A stretch of DNA of 64,000 bases from Pedobacter sp. MC2016-14 (GTDB lineage: Bacteria; Bacteroidota; Bacteroidia; Sphingobacteriales; Sphingobacteriaceae), in NCBI RefSeq assembly GCF_020991475.1, contig NZ_JAJMPA010000001.1:1798001-1862000 (forward strand), given 5' to 3'. A program made the position numbers and the translations under genes. The notes under the pieces were generated by a model. The model had not been told where the DNA came from. It ran no database searches and was given only the letters and a program-made list of their open reading frames with translations. Below, one piece after another: positions 52,848 to 61,574 of this stretch (the first letter of the stretch is position 1; each line of letters begins with the position of its first letter).

Positions 52848-53330
52848 ATGATTAGGGATCAGAAAGTGATGCTGGATAGAGATCTTGCTGAACTTTATGG
52901 TGTTAAGCCTATCCGTTTAAGAGAGCAGGTAAAGCGTAATAAGGAGCGGTTTCCTGAAAACTTTATGATGCAACTAACCGAACAAGAAGTAGAAAACATG
53001 GTATCGCAAAATGCGATACCTTCTAAACAGGTACTTGGAGGGGCTTTTCCATATGTATTTACTGAACATGGCGTGCTTATGCTATCAAATGTATTGAAGA
53101 GTGAGAGGGCAATACAAATGAGTATACGTAATATTGAGGTGTTTGTGAAGTTAAGAGAGGTTATACTGCTACATAAAGATGTATCTCTACTTGTGGAGCA
53201 AGTTGAAAAGAAACTGATAAAGCAGGATGAAAAGATAGATGTATTGTTTACTTATTTAAGTAAATTCATTGAAAATGAAAGCGAACCAAGAGCCGAAATA
53301 GGTTTTAAGAGAAAAGGCAAATCAGCCTAA
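52848..53330 (+). CDS. ORF6N (KilA-N-related) DNA-binding domain protein
   Basis: This 160-residue protein has an ORF6N domain (about 1-85: IRDQKVMLDRDLAELYGVKPIRLREQVKRN in parts, RFPENFMMQLT, then FPYVFTEHGVLMLSNVL), a fold found in phage and mobile-element proteins that may bind DNA, followed by a coiled helical region (about 105-145) and a basic tail. The usual extra N-terminus lies upstream in the same frame (VIVPDEVVISKIY, from about 52809) but without a start codon, while an ATG at 52793 is in another frame, so one base appears lost or gained. The internal ATG at 52848 may now be used. It carries one arm of a long inverted repeat. Confidence 0.8.
   Translation: MIRDQKVMLDRDLAELYGVKPIRLREQVKRNKERFPENFMMQLTEQEVENMVSQNAIPSKQVLGGAFPYVFTEHGVLMLSNVLKSERAIQMSIRNIEVFVKLREVILLHKDVSLLVEQVEKKLIKQDEKIDVLFTYLSKFIENESEPRAEIGFKRKGKSA
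53000..53020. repeat. palindrome inside the ORF6N gene
   Basis: GGTATCGCA (53000-53008), AAA, TGCGATACC (53012-53020): a perfect 9-bp palindrome encoding part of VSQNAIP. Bases 52997-53020 are the exact reverse complement of 53347-53370. Confidence 0.9.
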
Positions 53331-53338
53331 TTAACCTA

Positions 53339-53375
53339 TTCAGCATGGTATCGCATTTTGCGATACCATGCTGAA
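53339..53375. repeat. 17-bp hairpin palindrome after the ORF6N gene
   Basis: Arms 53339-53355 and 53359-53375 pair perfectly around a TTT loop, 8 bases after the ORF6N stop. The inner part matches the palindrome inside the gene. No T run follows, so it is not an obvious terminator. Confidence 0.92.
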
Positions 53376-53394
53376 ATGCGATTGAAGGCCCCTA

Positions 53395-53460
53395 ATGAAA
53401 TTTGACCACTCAGGTTTATTGATTAAACAAGGTTGCGTTAAGACTGGTTAAATTCCGATT
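53395..53460. repeat. imperfect inverted repeat resembling an insertion-sequence end
   Basis: Bases 53395-53411 (AATGAAATTTGACCACT) are an imperfect inverted match to about 53444-53460 (ACTGGTTAAATTCCGAT). The TGGTCAAATT type of sequence recalls the multiple terminal repeats of Bacteroidota IS21-like elements. No transposase remains. Confidence 0.3.
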
Positions 53461-53496
53461 TCTTTGGATAACCTTTCTGATACACCCTTTATTTCT

Positions 53497-53504
53497 TAAT
53501 TTCG
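53497..53504 (+). promoter_or_regulatory. -7-like box for leuS
   Basis: TAATTTCG, one change from TAnnTTTG, 25 bases before the leuS ATG. Confidence 0.4.
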
Positions 53505-53529
53505 CGCTACTATAAAGTAAACAGTTGTA

Positions 53530-56325
53530 ATGGATTACCAATTTAAAGAAATAGAACAAAAGTGGCAGGGGTTTTGGGCGGAGAACCAAACGTTTAAAGC
53601 AGATACAGATACATCAAAGCCTAAATTTTACGTGCTGGACATGTTTCCCTATCCTTCTGGAGCGGGTTTGCATGTGGGCCACCCCCTGGGTTACATTGCT
53701 TCTGATATTTTTTCGAGATACAAAAGATTGAAAGGATACAACGTGCTGCACCCGATGGGTTACGATTCATTCGGTCTTCCGGCAGAACAATACGCCATTC
53801 AAACCGGACAACACCCAGCCCTAACTACTGAAGCTAATATCAGTACCTACAGACGGCAGTTGGACCAGATTGGTTTTTCTTTTGACTGGAGCCGTGAGGT
53901 GCGTACCAGTGATCCTGGTTATTACAAATGGACACAGTGGATCTTTATGCAACTGTTTAACTCCTGGTATAACCTGGAAACAGACAAAGCGGAAGACATT
54001 ACCACGCTGATTGAAAAGTTTAACGCAGGTGGAAGTGCTGCGGTAAAAGCAGTGTGTGATGAAGAAACGCTGGAGTTTTTACCGAGCGACTGGGCGACGA
54101 TGACAGAAGAAGAAAAACAGGTAGAACTGTTAAAATATCGTTTGACTTACCTGCGCGAAAGTACGGTAAACTGGTGCGCAGCACTAGGTACTGTTTTGGC
54201 CAATGATGAAGTTAAAGATGGTTTTTCTGAGCGTGGCGGTCATCCGGTAGAGCAAAAGAAAATGATGCAATGGAGCATGCGGATCTCTGCCTATGCGGAG
54301 CGTTTGTTACAGGGTTTAAACACCATAGATTGGCCAGAGCCTGTAAAAGAAATGCAGCGCAACTGGATTGGCAAGAGTGTTGGTGCCAGCGTGCGTTTTA
54401 AAATTGAAAATGCATCTCCTGAACTTCCTCAGGATTATATAGAAGTTTTTACCACACGGGTAGATACCATCTTCGGTGTTTCTTATTTAGTTTTGGCGCC
54501 AGAGCATGAACTTGTGGAGCGTTTGACTACCCCTGCACAGGAGTTTGAGGTTAAAAACTATATTCTGCAGACTAAAAAGAAATCTGAACTGGACCGAATG
54601 GCTGATACCAAGACTGTTTCTGGTGCTTTTACGGGTAGTTATGTGGTGAATCCGGTGAGTGGGGAGCGTGTACCACTTTGGATAGCCGATTATGTCCTTG
54701 CTGGTTATGGAACTGGTGCCGTAATGGGTGTGCCAAGTGGCGATCAGCGTGACTGGCTGTTTGCAAAACATTTTAGTTTGCCTATTGTGCAAATTCTGGA
54801 TGCACAGCAAATGGACGAGCAAGCCGACCCAACTAAAGAAGGTAAATACATCAATTCTGGATTTATCAACGGAATGGACTACACTGAAGCGATACAAACC
54901 TTAAATCAATGGTTAGCTGATATGGGTGTAGGTAAAGCTAAAATCAATTACCGGATGCGTGATGCCATTTTTGGTCGTCAGCGGTATTGGGGTGAGCCGA
55001 TTCCGGTTTATTTTAAAGACGGATTGCCTTATTTGATTAAAGAAGAAGAGTTGCCTTTGGTTTTGCCAGAGATTGATAAATATTTACCAACTGAAAGTGG
55101 AGAACCACCTTTGGGTAGGGCAGGAAACTGGACTTACGAGCAGCAATATGAATATGAGTTGAGTACCATGCCAGGTTGGGCAGGGAGTAGCTGGTATTGG
55201 TACCGTTATATGGATGCGGAAAATACTTCTGCATTTGCTTCTAAAGATGCGATTGCATATTGGAAAGATGTTGATTTGTACATTGGAGGTTCAGAACACG
55301 CTACCGGTCACCTATTGTACAGTAGGTTCTGGAACAAGTTTTTAAAAGATTTGGGTTACGTACAGGAAGAAGAGCCTTTTAAAAAACTGATTAACCAGGG
55401 CATGATCCAGGGTCGCAGTAACTTTGTGTACCGTGTGGTAGATGAAGAGGGCAGGGGTACCAATAAATTGGTTTCTTACGGCTTAAAAAATGAGTACAAA
55501 ACTGCTGCGTTGCATGTTGATGTAAATATTGTAGAGCATGAAATTTTGAATATTGAGCAGTACAAACTGTTTAGGCCAGAATTTAAAGATGCAGAATTTA
55601 TCCTGGAGAACGGCAAATATATCTGCGGTGTTGAAGTAGAGAAAATGTCTAAGTCTAAATTCAACGTAGTGAATCCTGATGTGCTGATTGCCAGTTATGG
55701 TGCCGATACATTACGGATGTACGAAATGTTTTTAGGGCCTTTAGAGCAAAGCAAACCCTGGAACACCAATGGTATTGAAGGTGTATTTAAATTTCTGCGT
55801 AAATTTTGGAGGTTGTTCCATAATGAAGCATGGGAGTTTACGGTAAGTGATGAAGAGGCTTCTAAAGCAGAACTTAAAGCCCTGCATAAGATTATTAAAA
55901 AGGTACAGGATGATATTGAGCGTTTTTCATTCAATACCTCAGTATCGAGTTTTATGATTGCGGTAAACGAACTGACAGATTTAAAATGTAGCAAACGTTC
56001 AATTTTACAGGATTTAGTATTGGTATTGTCTCCCTATGCACCGCACATTTGTGAGGAGCTATGGGCACAATTGGGAAATACCTCCAGCCTATCTGCTGCC
56101 AGCTATCCGGAATTTAATCCATCTTACATGGTAGAAGATGAGTTTAGCTATCCAATTTCTGTAAACGGAAAAACGAGGCTAAACCTAACCATGAGCCTGA
56201 GTATGGAGGCTGCGGATATTGAAGCCATGGTGCTTGCAGATGAGCAGGTGATGAAATACACAGAAGGTAAAACACCTAAAAAAGTTATTGTTGTTAAAGG
56301 CAGGATTGTAAATATTGTGCTTTAA
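53530..56325 (+). CDS. leuS: leucyl-tRNA synthetase
   Basis: The 931-residue class I synthetase has the HIGH-type motif HVGH at 48-51 (FPYPSGAGLHVGHPLGY), the CP1 editing domain (about 225-420, with FTTRVDTIFGVSYLVLAPEHELV in parts), a Bacteroidota-style insertion before the second signature, and KMSKS at 705-709. The C-terminal anticodon-binding and tail regions are complete. It charges tRNA-Leu. Its stop touches the stop of the convergent peptide-binding protein gene with no spacer. Confidence 0.98.
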   Translation: MDYQFKEIEQKWQGFWAENQTFKADTDTSKPKFYVLDMFPYPSGAGLHVGHPLGYIASDIFSRYKRLKGYNVLHPMGYDSFGLPAEQYAIQTGQHPALTTEANISTYRRQLDQIGFSFDWSREVRTSDPGYYKWTQWIFMQLFNSWYNLETDKAEDITTLIEKFNAGGSAAVKAVCDEETLEFLPSDWATMTEEEKQVELLKYRLTYLRESTVNWCAALGTVLANDEVKDGFSERGGHPVEQKKMMQWSMRISAYAERLLQGLNTIDWPEPVKEMQRNWIGKSVGASVRFKIENASPELPQDYIEVFTTRVDTIFGVSYLVLAPEHELVERLTTPAQEFEVKNYILQTKKKSELDRMADTKTVSGAFTGSYVVNPVSGERVPLWIADYVLAGYGTGAVMGVPSGDQRDWLFAKHFSLPIVQILDAQQMDEQADPTKEGKYINSGFINGMDYTEAIQTLNQWLADMGVGKAKINYRMRDAIFGRQRYWGEPIPVYFKDGLPYLIKEEELPLVLPEIDKYLPTESGEPPLGRAGNWTYEQQYEYELSTMPGWAGSSWYWYRYMDAENTSAFASKDAIAYWKDVDLYIGGSEHATGHLLYSRFWNKFLKDLGYVQEEEPFKKLINQGMIQGRSNFVYRVVDEEGRGTNKLVSYGLKNEYKTAALHVDVNIVEHEILNIEQYKLFRPEFKDAEFILENGKYICGVEVEKMSKSKFNVVNPDVLIASYGADTLRMYEMFLGPLEQSKPWNTNGIEGVFKFLRKFWRLFHNEAWEFTVSDEEASKAELKALHKIIKKVQDDIERFSFNTSVSSFMIAVNELTDLKCSKRSILQDLVLVLSPYAPHICEELWAQLGNTSSLSAASYPEFNPSYMVEDEFSYPISVNGKTRLNLTMSLSMEAADIEAMVLADEQVMKYTEGKTPKKVIVVKGRIVNIVL

Positions 56326-57957
56326 CTATTTCTTCTTAACCCGCTTCAACATCATTAAGTTGAGCGGGTTCATTGGAAATCCGCTGATGTTGTTTTGCAG
56401 CATTACGACCGCCTCATCGTAAAATATGGGGACAATAGAAGCATTTTCAATCACCATGTTATCCATTTTTTGGTAGAGTACATAGCGCTTTTCTGCATCA
56501 TTTTCATAATAACTTTGTTCAAAGAGCCGGTCAAAATTATTGTTAAAATATCCGGTGTAGTTGGGACCAAAAGGCACCTTATTTTTGGAGTAAAATACAG
56601 CCAGGTAATTTTCCCCATCCGGATAATCTGCCGTCCAGGAGCCGCGAAAAAAGTTAACCTCATTTTTTGAGATCAGGTCGCGCAGGCTCGCACTAGGGCT
56701 CACATCTACTTTTACCCTGATGCCAATGCCCGCCAGTTCGCCTTGTATGTATTCCATCAAGTCTTTAGCATTGGTAGAGGTATTTAGTGTAATTTCTGGC
56801 ATTCCCTTTCCATTGGGATAACCTGCCTCTGCCAGTAACTTTGCTGCTTTTGCAGGATCATAACTGTAGCCTTTTACCTTAGTACTGTCAAATCCCGGCA
56901 TCCCCGCAGGTACAAAGCCAGAAGTGGCAGGCCTGCCAATACCATTACGTAAATATTTAATCAGTCTTTCCTTGTCGATGGCATAATTGATGGCTTGCCG
57001 TACTTTTTTAAACCGGAGTGGGTAGTGTTGTACGATGGATTTGGAAGGATCAACCAAGATGCCAGCATATTCTATACTCAGGTACGGACCTTTGATGAGT
57101 TGAAATTTCCCTTTATACTTCGAGGTCATTTTACCACTTTTGGTTAAAATGTCGTCCCGGTAAGTTCCGTCAACCTTATCAAAAAAGTCAAGCTCTTTTT
57201 TAATGAAATTCATAAAGGCACTTTGCTTGTCGCTAATAAAACTGACTTTAACAGCATCAAGATAGGGTAGTTGGAGTGTGCCTTCCTTTTCCCAATAATG
57301 CTCGTTTTTGAGCAATACAAGAATTTCATTTTCTTTCCAGTATTTAAATTTGAAAGGACCTGTGCCTATTGGGTGACTCCGGAAATCGCTGCCGTAATGC
57401 GATACAATTTCATGAGGGACTACGGAGCAATACTGAGCCGTAAGCAGGTTCATAAAAGGTGGAAAAGGCTTAATGAGCTGGATTTTAAAAGTGCTGTCAT
57501 TTACGGCAATAAAACTGTTGATGTCTTTCACTTTATCACTGAAAATCCATCCGCCGGAAGAACCCACTTTAGGGTCTATCAATCGGTAAAAGCTGTATAC
57601 AAAATCTTTTGCAGTTACTTTTCTACCCTTTCCTCCGGCAAATAAAGGGTCGTCATGGAAATATACATCTGTACGGAGCTGGAAGGTGTAGGTTTTGCCA
57701 TCAGCAGAAATTTGCCAGCTTTTAGCCAGGCAGGGCAGGATATTTAAATTGCTGTCTACCTGCACCAGTCCGTTAAAAATCTGATTGATGATCCATATGG
57801 CATTTTGGTTCCTGGCAAAAGCAGGATCTATAGAAGTAAGGTTTTGATCCAGGTTGAGGTTGAATACCTTTTTACTGGCTTCCTTAGAGGGGTCTGAACA
57901 GGCAGAAATGGAGAGCATTAAAAATGCCCAAAAAATATAACTAATGTTACGGCTCAT
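56326..57957 (-). CDS. ABC-transporter peptide-binding lipoprotein (SBP_bac_5, OppA/DppA type)
   Basis: The ATG at 57957 gives a lipoprotein signal with Cys20 (LSISAC). The 543-residue protein is a family 5 solute-binding protein: LDQNLTSIDPAFARN, the NQIFNGLVQVDSN segment, YTFQLRTDVYFHDD, and GTGPFKFKYWKENE are family hallmarks. It should bind oligopeptides for an ABC importer; no permease or ATPase gene is next to it, so it is an orphan here. Being a lipoprotein in a Gram-negative suggests membrane anchoring in the periplasm. Confidence 0.9.
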   Translation of the reverse strand: MSRNISYIFWAFLMLSISACSDPSKEASKKVFNLNLDQNLTSIDPAFARNQNAIWIINQIFNGLVQVDSNLNILPCLAKSWQISADGKTYTFQLRTDVYFHDDPLFAGGKGRKVTAKDFVYSFYRLIDPKVGSSGGWIFSDKVKDINSFIAVNDSTFKIQLIKPFPPFMNLLTAQYCSVVPHEIVSHYGSDFRSHPIGTGPFKFKYWKENEILVLLKNEHYWEKEGTLQLPYLDAVKVSFISDKQSAFMNFIKKELDFFDKVDGTYRDDILTKSGKMTSKYKGKFQLIKGPYLSIEYAGILVDPSKSIVQHYPLRFKKVRQAINYAIDKERLIKYLRNGIGRPATSGFVPAGMPGFDSTKVKGYSYDPAKAAKLLAEAGYPNGKGMPEITLNTSTNAKDLMEYIQGELAGIGIRVKVDVSPSASLRDLISKNEVNFFRGSWTADYPDGENYLAVFYSKNKVPFGPNYTGYFNNNFDRLFEQSYYENDAEKRYVLYQKMDNMVIENASIVPIFYDEAVVMLQNNISGFPMNPLNLMMLKRVKKK

Positions 57958-57971
57958 ATGTTCAGGAATAG

Positions 57972-57979
57972 TAATTTTG
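57972..57979 (+). promoter_or_regulatory. -7 box for the 151-residue gene
   Basis: TAATTTTG fits TAnnTTTG, 19 bases before the ATG at 57999. Confidence 0.5.
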
Positions 57980-57998
57980 CACAAATTAATAATTCTGT

Positions 57999-58454
57999 AT
58001 GTCTTTTTTTAATAAAGTGATCGATAACGTTGAAGATGAAAATCTTAGAGAAGAGTTGCAGCAGCGGGTGGACATTATAGGTCATAAAATTAAATTTATG
58101 GACAAGGTGCCTGTTGCCTGTCTGGATTTGGAGAACTGGCCGAGCATGACGCTGGGTGACATTATTGAGGCTGCCGGAGGAATTATTCAGGAAGATCCAA
58201 AACAAGCAAAAGTGGTGATTTACCATGAGCCCAATGCAGGATTGGTAGAAATGATGGGCGTTGTGCCAGCACTGTTAAGTGCCGACTGGCCTGCTGTTGA
58301 ATTTAACCGCTTGTACCTTGCGGAGAACGATAAAATTACAGGTGGCGACCCCGAAGCACTTGTACTTGCGCTGGAAGATGTGGCCGAAATGATGTATCCC
58401 GGTTATTTTGTTTTTGGTAATGAAGGCAAAACCTGGATGAGTTTCGGAGTCTGA
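57999..58454 (+). CDS. conserved small cytoplasmic protein of unknown function
   Basis: This 151-residue protein has no signal or membrane segment. It has a helical start (MSFFNKVIDNVEDENLREEL), KFMDKVPVACLDLEN, an alternating strand/helix middle (GDIIEAAGGIIQEDPKQAKVVIY in parts), and a C-terminal YPGYFVFGNEGKTWMSFGV. The VACLDLEN.P...LGDIIEAAGG pattern recalls the start of cobalamin/iron-binding BtuF-type domains, so it may be a cut-down version of that fold. This is a weak analogy. It has its own promoter, divergent from the peptide-binding lipoprotein. Confidence 0.7.
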   Translation: MSFFNKVIDNVEDENLREELQQRVDIIGHKIKFMDKVPVACLDLENWPSMTLGDIIEAAGGIIQEDPKQAKVVIYHEPNAGLVEMMGVVPALLSADWPAVEFNRLYLAENDKITGGDPEALVLALEDVAEMMYPGYFVFGNEGKTWMSFGV

Positions 58455-58460
58455 ATTTAA

Positions 58461-58982
58461 TTAGAAGCTGATGAATTTATCCATCTGCTCATGACTGAAT
58501 TTTAAGGTGTCTTCGCTAAAAAAATCTCCTTCGTCGTTAATTTCTTTGCGGATGTTAGGGATATGGATACGGAGGGGCATGACATGTAAATGCAGGTAAC
58601 TGCAGATGCCGCCAAAATGGTCTATACCTCTGATGTTTCCGTACTTTCCTGATGAAAGGCCAACCAGGCAGGCTTTCTTGTCATAAAAACTTTCCGGAAA
58701 ATTACAGGCATCAATAAAGGTTTTTAGTACACCGGGAAAGCTTCCGTTATATTCTGGTATAATGAACAAAAACTTGCTGGTTTGGGTTACCATATCCTGT
58801 ATGGGTTGAAACGCTTCACTGCGCTTTCCATACAAATCATTCTTAATCAAATTGTCAGGAAGGTCTTCGAGACTGAATAAGTTAGTTTCCACGCCTTTGC
58901 CGGATAGGATTTTTTGATAATATTTTGCAACTTTTAGTGTATTACTGCCAGTTCTGTTTGTACCCGATATGATGGTAACCAT
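58461..58982 (-). CDS. NADPH-dependent FMN reductase-type flavoprotein
   Basis: I start at the ATG at 58982 (MVTIISGTNRTGSNTLKVA); the open frame continues 47 codons upstream but those residues are not part of the fold. The 173-residue flavodoxin-like protein has the FMN-phosphate loop SGTNRTGSNT and FIIPEYNGSFPGVLKTFID, the family's isoalloxazine-side motif. It should reduce quinones, azo compounds or flavin with NAD(P)H. Substrate unknown. Confidence 0.85.
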   Translation of the reverse strand: MVTIISGTNRTGSNTLKVAKYYQKILSGKGVETNLFSLEDLPDNLIKNDLYGKRSEAFQPIQDMVTQTSKFLFIIPEYNGSFPGVLKTFIDACNFPESFYDKKACLVGLSSGKYGNIRGIDHFGGICSYLHLHVMPLRIHIPNIRKEINDEGDFFSEDTLKFSHEQMDKFISF

Positions 58983-59163
58983 ATGTAAAATTGTTAATAA
59001 GATGTTTAAAACACGTTTGGCATAAGTGCTAAAATTGACTTTAAGTTTGTATCTTAGCTTGCTGTTAAAAAGTGCTTCTAACCATACAAAAATAGCATTT
59101 TTTACGTTTAAATTCAGTAACAAACAGCGTTCAGAAAAATAACTGGTAATTTTTAAAGCATAA

Positions 59164-59967
59164 ATGAGTAAAATTATTGCATTGGCAAATCAGAAGGGTG
59201 GGGTAGGTAAAACTACATCTTCCATCAACCTGGCCGCAAGTTTAGCCGTATTAGAGTACAGAACATTATTGGTAGATGCCGATCCTCAGGCCAATTCTAC
59301 TTCAGGTATAGGTTTTGATCCAAGAAATATCAAAAACAGCATTTATGAGTGTATCATCAATGATGTGGAGCCTGCCGAAGCTATTCAAAAAACAGAAACA
59401 CCAAATCTGGACCTCTTGCCAGCGCATATTGACCTGGTGGGTGCAGAGATTGAAATGATTAACCTGACCAACAGGGAATATAAAATGAAAGCCGTTTTGG
59501 AGAAGATTAAAGATCAGTATGATTTTATCATCATTGATTGTTCTCCATCTTTGGGCTTAATTACCATTAATGCGCTTACTTCTGCAGATTCCGTAATCAT
59601 CCCGGTACAGTGTGAATATTTTGCATTGGAAGGTTTGGGTAAATTGTTAAATACCATCAAAATTGTACAAAGCAGGCTTAACCCGGCACTGGAAGTAGAA
59701 GGGATTTTGTTAACGATGTACGATGTGCGTTTACGTTTAAGTAACCAGGTGGTAGAAGAGGTGAAAACACATTTTCAGGACCTGGTTTTTGATACGATTA
59801 TACAACGAAATACCAGGCTTAGCGAAGCACCAAGTTTTGGGGTTTCTGTAATTATGCACGATGCAAACTGTAAAGGGGCAATCAATTATCTGAACCTGGC
59901 ACGTGAGATTGTCCGTAAAAACGGACTGATAAAAGAAGTGGAAGGTTTGACAACGGCAACTACATAA
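59164..59967 (+). CDS. parA: chromosome-partitioning ATPase ParA (Soj)
   Basis: The 267-residue protein has the deviant Walker A KGGVGKTT at 11-18, a Walker A' DADPQANST and Walker B IIIDCSPSLGLIT. As the ParA of the parABS system it moves ParB-parS complexes over the nucleoid. parB follows after 5 bases. The C-terminus is standard length for a chromosomal ParA. No parS-like 16-mer was seen within the window. Confidence 0.96.
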   Translation: MSKIIALANQKGGVGKTTSSINLAASLAVLEYRTLLVDADPQANSTSGIGFDPRNIKNSIYECIINDVEPAEAIQKTETPNLDLLPAHIDLVGAEIEMINLTNREYKMKAVLEKIKDQYDFIIIDCSPSLGLITINALTSADSVIIPVQCEYFALEGLGKLLNTIKIVQSRLNPALEVEGILLTMYDVRLRLSNQVVEEVKTHFQDLVFDTIIQRNTRLSEAPSFGVSVIMHDANCKGAINYLNLAREIVRKNGLIKEVEGLTTATT

Positions 59968-59972
59968 TAAGG

Positions 59973-60899
59973 ATGACATCTTTTCAGCGAAAAACAGGGT
60001 TAGGGAGGGGATTAAGTGCGCTTTTAGACGATACTGAAGCTGTACATCCGCCTAAAAATTCTATCAATCCTGTTAGTGAAACAGGGCAGGAACAAGGCAA
60101 AAAGCCTGAAAGTAGTATCGGAAACATCGATATTAATGCCATTGAAACCAATCCGTATCAACCCAGAACAGAGTTTGATCAGGTAGCCTTAAATGAATTG
60201 TCTGATTCCATTAAGTTACAGGGCTTAATTCAGCCCATTACCGTGCGGAAAATGGACGATCATAAATATCAGCTGATTTCTGGTGAGCGCAGGCTAAGGG
60301 CATCCAAACTTGCCGGACTGACTGAAATACCGGCCTATGTTCGTCTTGCAGATGATCAGCAAATGCTGGAAATGGCATTGATAGAAAACATACAGCGCGA
60401 AAACCTGAATGCTATTGAAGTAGCCCTGAGTTTTCAGCGGATGCTGGATGAATGTAACCTTAAACAGGACCAGCTGGGAGAGCGTGTAGGTAAAAACAGG
60501 ACTACGGTAACCAATTACCTTCGTTTGTTAAAACTGCCTCCGGTAATCCAGATCTCTATCCGTGATGGTAGAATTTCTATGGGCCATGCACGTGCCCTGA
60601 TTAGTGTGGAGGAAATAGATAAACAGTTGTTTATTCATAAAGAGATCCTCGAAAAAGGACTTTCTGTGCGTAAAGTAGAAGAACTGGTACGTAATGTGAA
60701 TACCCTGCAACTGGATGTTAAAGCTGCTAAAAAACCGGCAGGCATCTCTTTTGAGTACCAAAAACTGCAAAAAGACCTGGCTTCTAAATTCTCTACCAGA
60801 GTTAAACTTAAAGTAGGTGATAATGGTAAAGGAGCTATCGAAATTCCTTTTGTTTCTTCCGATGACCTGAGCCGGATTTTAGAGTTATTGGATTGGTAA
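59973..60899 (+). CDS. parB: chromosome-partitioning protein ParB
   Basis: The 308-residue protein has an N-terminal ParA-contact segment (GLGRGLSALL), the ParB/Srx CTP-binding fold with GERRLRA starting at 104, a central helix-turn-helix (about 165-205, GERVGKNRTTVTNYLRLL and GRISMGHARALI) that reads parS, and a C-terminal dimer domain. Bound to parS it spreads as a CTP-driven clamp. Its stop overlaps the next start by one base (TAATG). Confidence 0.96.
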   Translation: MTSFQRKTGLGRGLSALLDDTEAVHPPKNSINPVSETGQEQGKKPESSIGNIDINAIETNPYQPRTEFDQVALNELSDSIKLQGLIQPITVRKMDDHKYQLISGERRLRASKLAGLTEIPAYVRLADDQQMLEMALIENIQRENLNAIEVALSFQRMLDECNLKQDQLGERVGKNRTTVTNYLRLLKLPPVIQISIRDGRISMGHARALISVEEIDKQLFIHKEILEKGLSVRKVEELVRNVNTLQLDVKAAKKPAGISFEYQKLQKDLASKFSTRVKLKVGDNGKGAIEIPFVSSDDLSRILELLDW

Positions 60900-61534
60900 T
60901 GACCAGAACTTTATTGTTATCGGTTGTATTTTATTTTGCAGTATTTACCCTGGCTAAAGCCCAGAATGAAAATACGCTGAGGAAAGATACTGCCGCAAAA
61001 CCTGCGCCACGGGTAGATACCTTGAAATATACCTATGTTAACGTAGGTAAAATTGAAGCCCGGAAATCGGCCATCCGGTCTATGATGGTTCCTGGTTGGG
61101 GACAGATTAGTAACGGTATCACAGTGTACCGCTTGGCAAAGGTGGCCGCCATTTACACAGGCGCTACGCTGCTCACCCTTTCTTTTATAGACAACAACAG
61201 GAATTATAAAATCTTTTTAGACGAGCTCACCTATAGGCAGACAAATGGGGATAGGTCTCGTCCAGGCAGTATTTATGCCAGTTACCCAACCTCAGGATTA
61301 ATTTTGGCAAAGGATACTTATAGAAGGAACAGAGAGGTGATTATCTTCTCTTTTGTAGCTTTATACGGTGTAAATATAATTGAAGCTTATATTGATGCCC
61401 GGTTAAAGTATTTTGATGTGGGGGAAGACCTTTCTTTTAGAATCACACCGGGAACTGTGCCGGTGATGGGAACGTATGGATATGCCGGGAATGCGCATCC
61501 TATGCCTGCTTTGAAACTTTCACTCCGTTTATAA
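60899..61534 (+). CDS. DUF5683-like membrane-associated protein
   Basis: The ATG at 60899 overlaps the parB stop by one base. The 211-residue product has a signal peptide ending near KAQN (about 22), then RSMMVPGWGQISNG, and two or three hydrophobic segments in the middle (KVAAIYTGATLLTLSF and VIIFSFVALYGVNIIEAY), which is the DUF5683 pattern. The C-terminus (LKLSLRL) looks like a short beta-strand. It lies between parB and dapB, as in many Bacteroidota. Function is unknown. Confidence 0.8.
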   Translation: MTRTLLLSVVFYFAVFTLAKAQNENTLRKDTAAKPAPRVDTLKYTYVNVGKIEARKSAIRSMMVPGWGQISNGITVYRLAKVAAIYTGATLLTLSFIDNNRNYKIFLDELTYRQTNGDRSRPGSIYASYPTSGLILAKDTYRRNREVIIFSFVALYGVNIIEAYIDARLKYFDVGEDLSFRITPGTVPVMGTYGYAGNAHPMPALKLSLRL

Positions 61535-61574
61535 ATCATTATTGCTTCATCACCTTTAAAATCAACATGAAAAA

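Noticed and set aside
58983..59123. N-terminal extension of the FMN reductase
   Set aside because: The extra 47 codons precede a textbook flavodoxin-fold start; they are probably untranslated leader.
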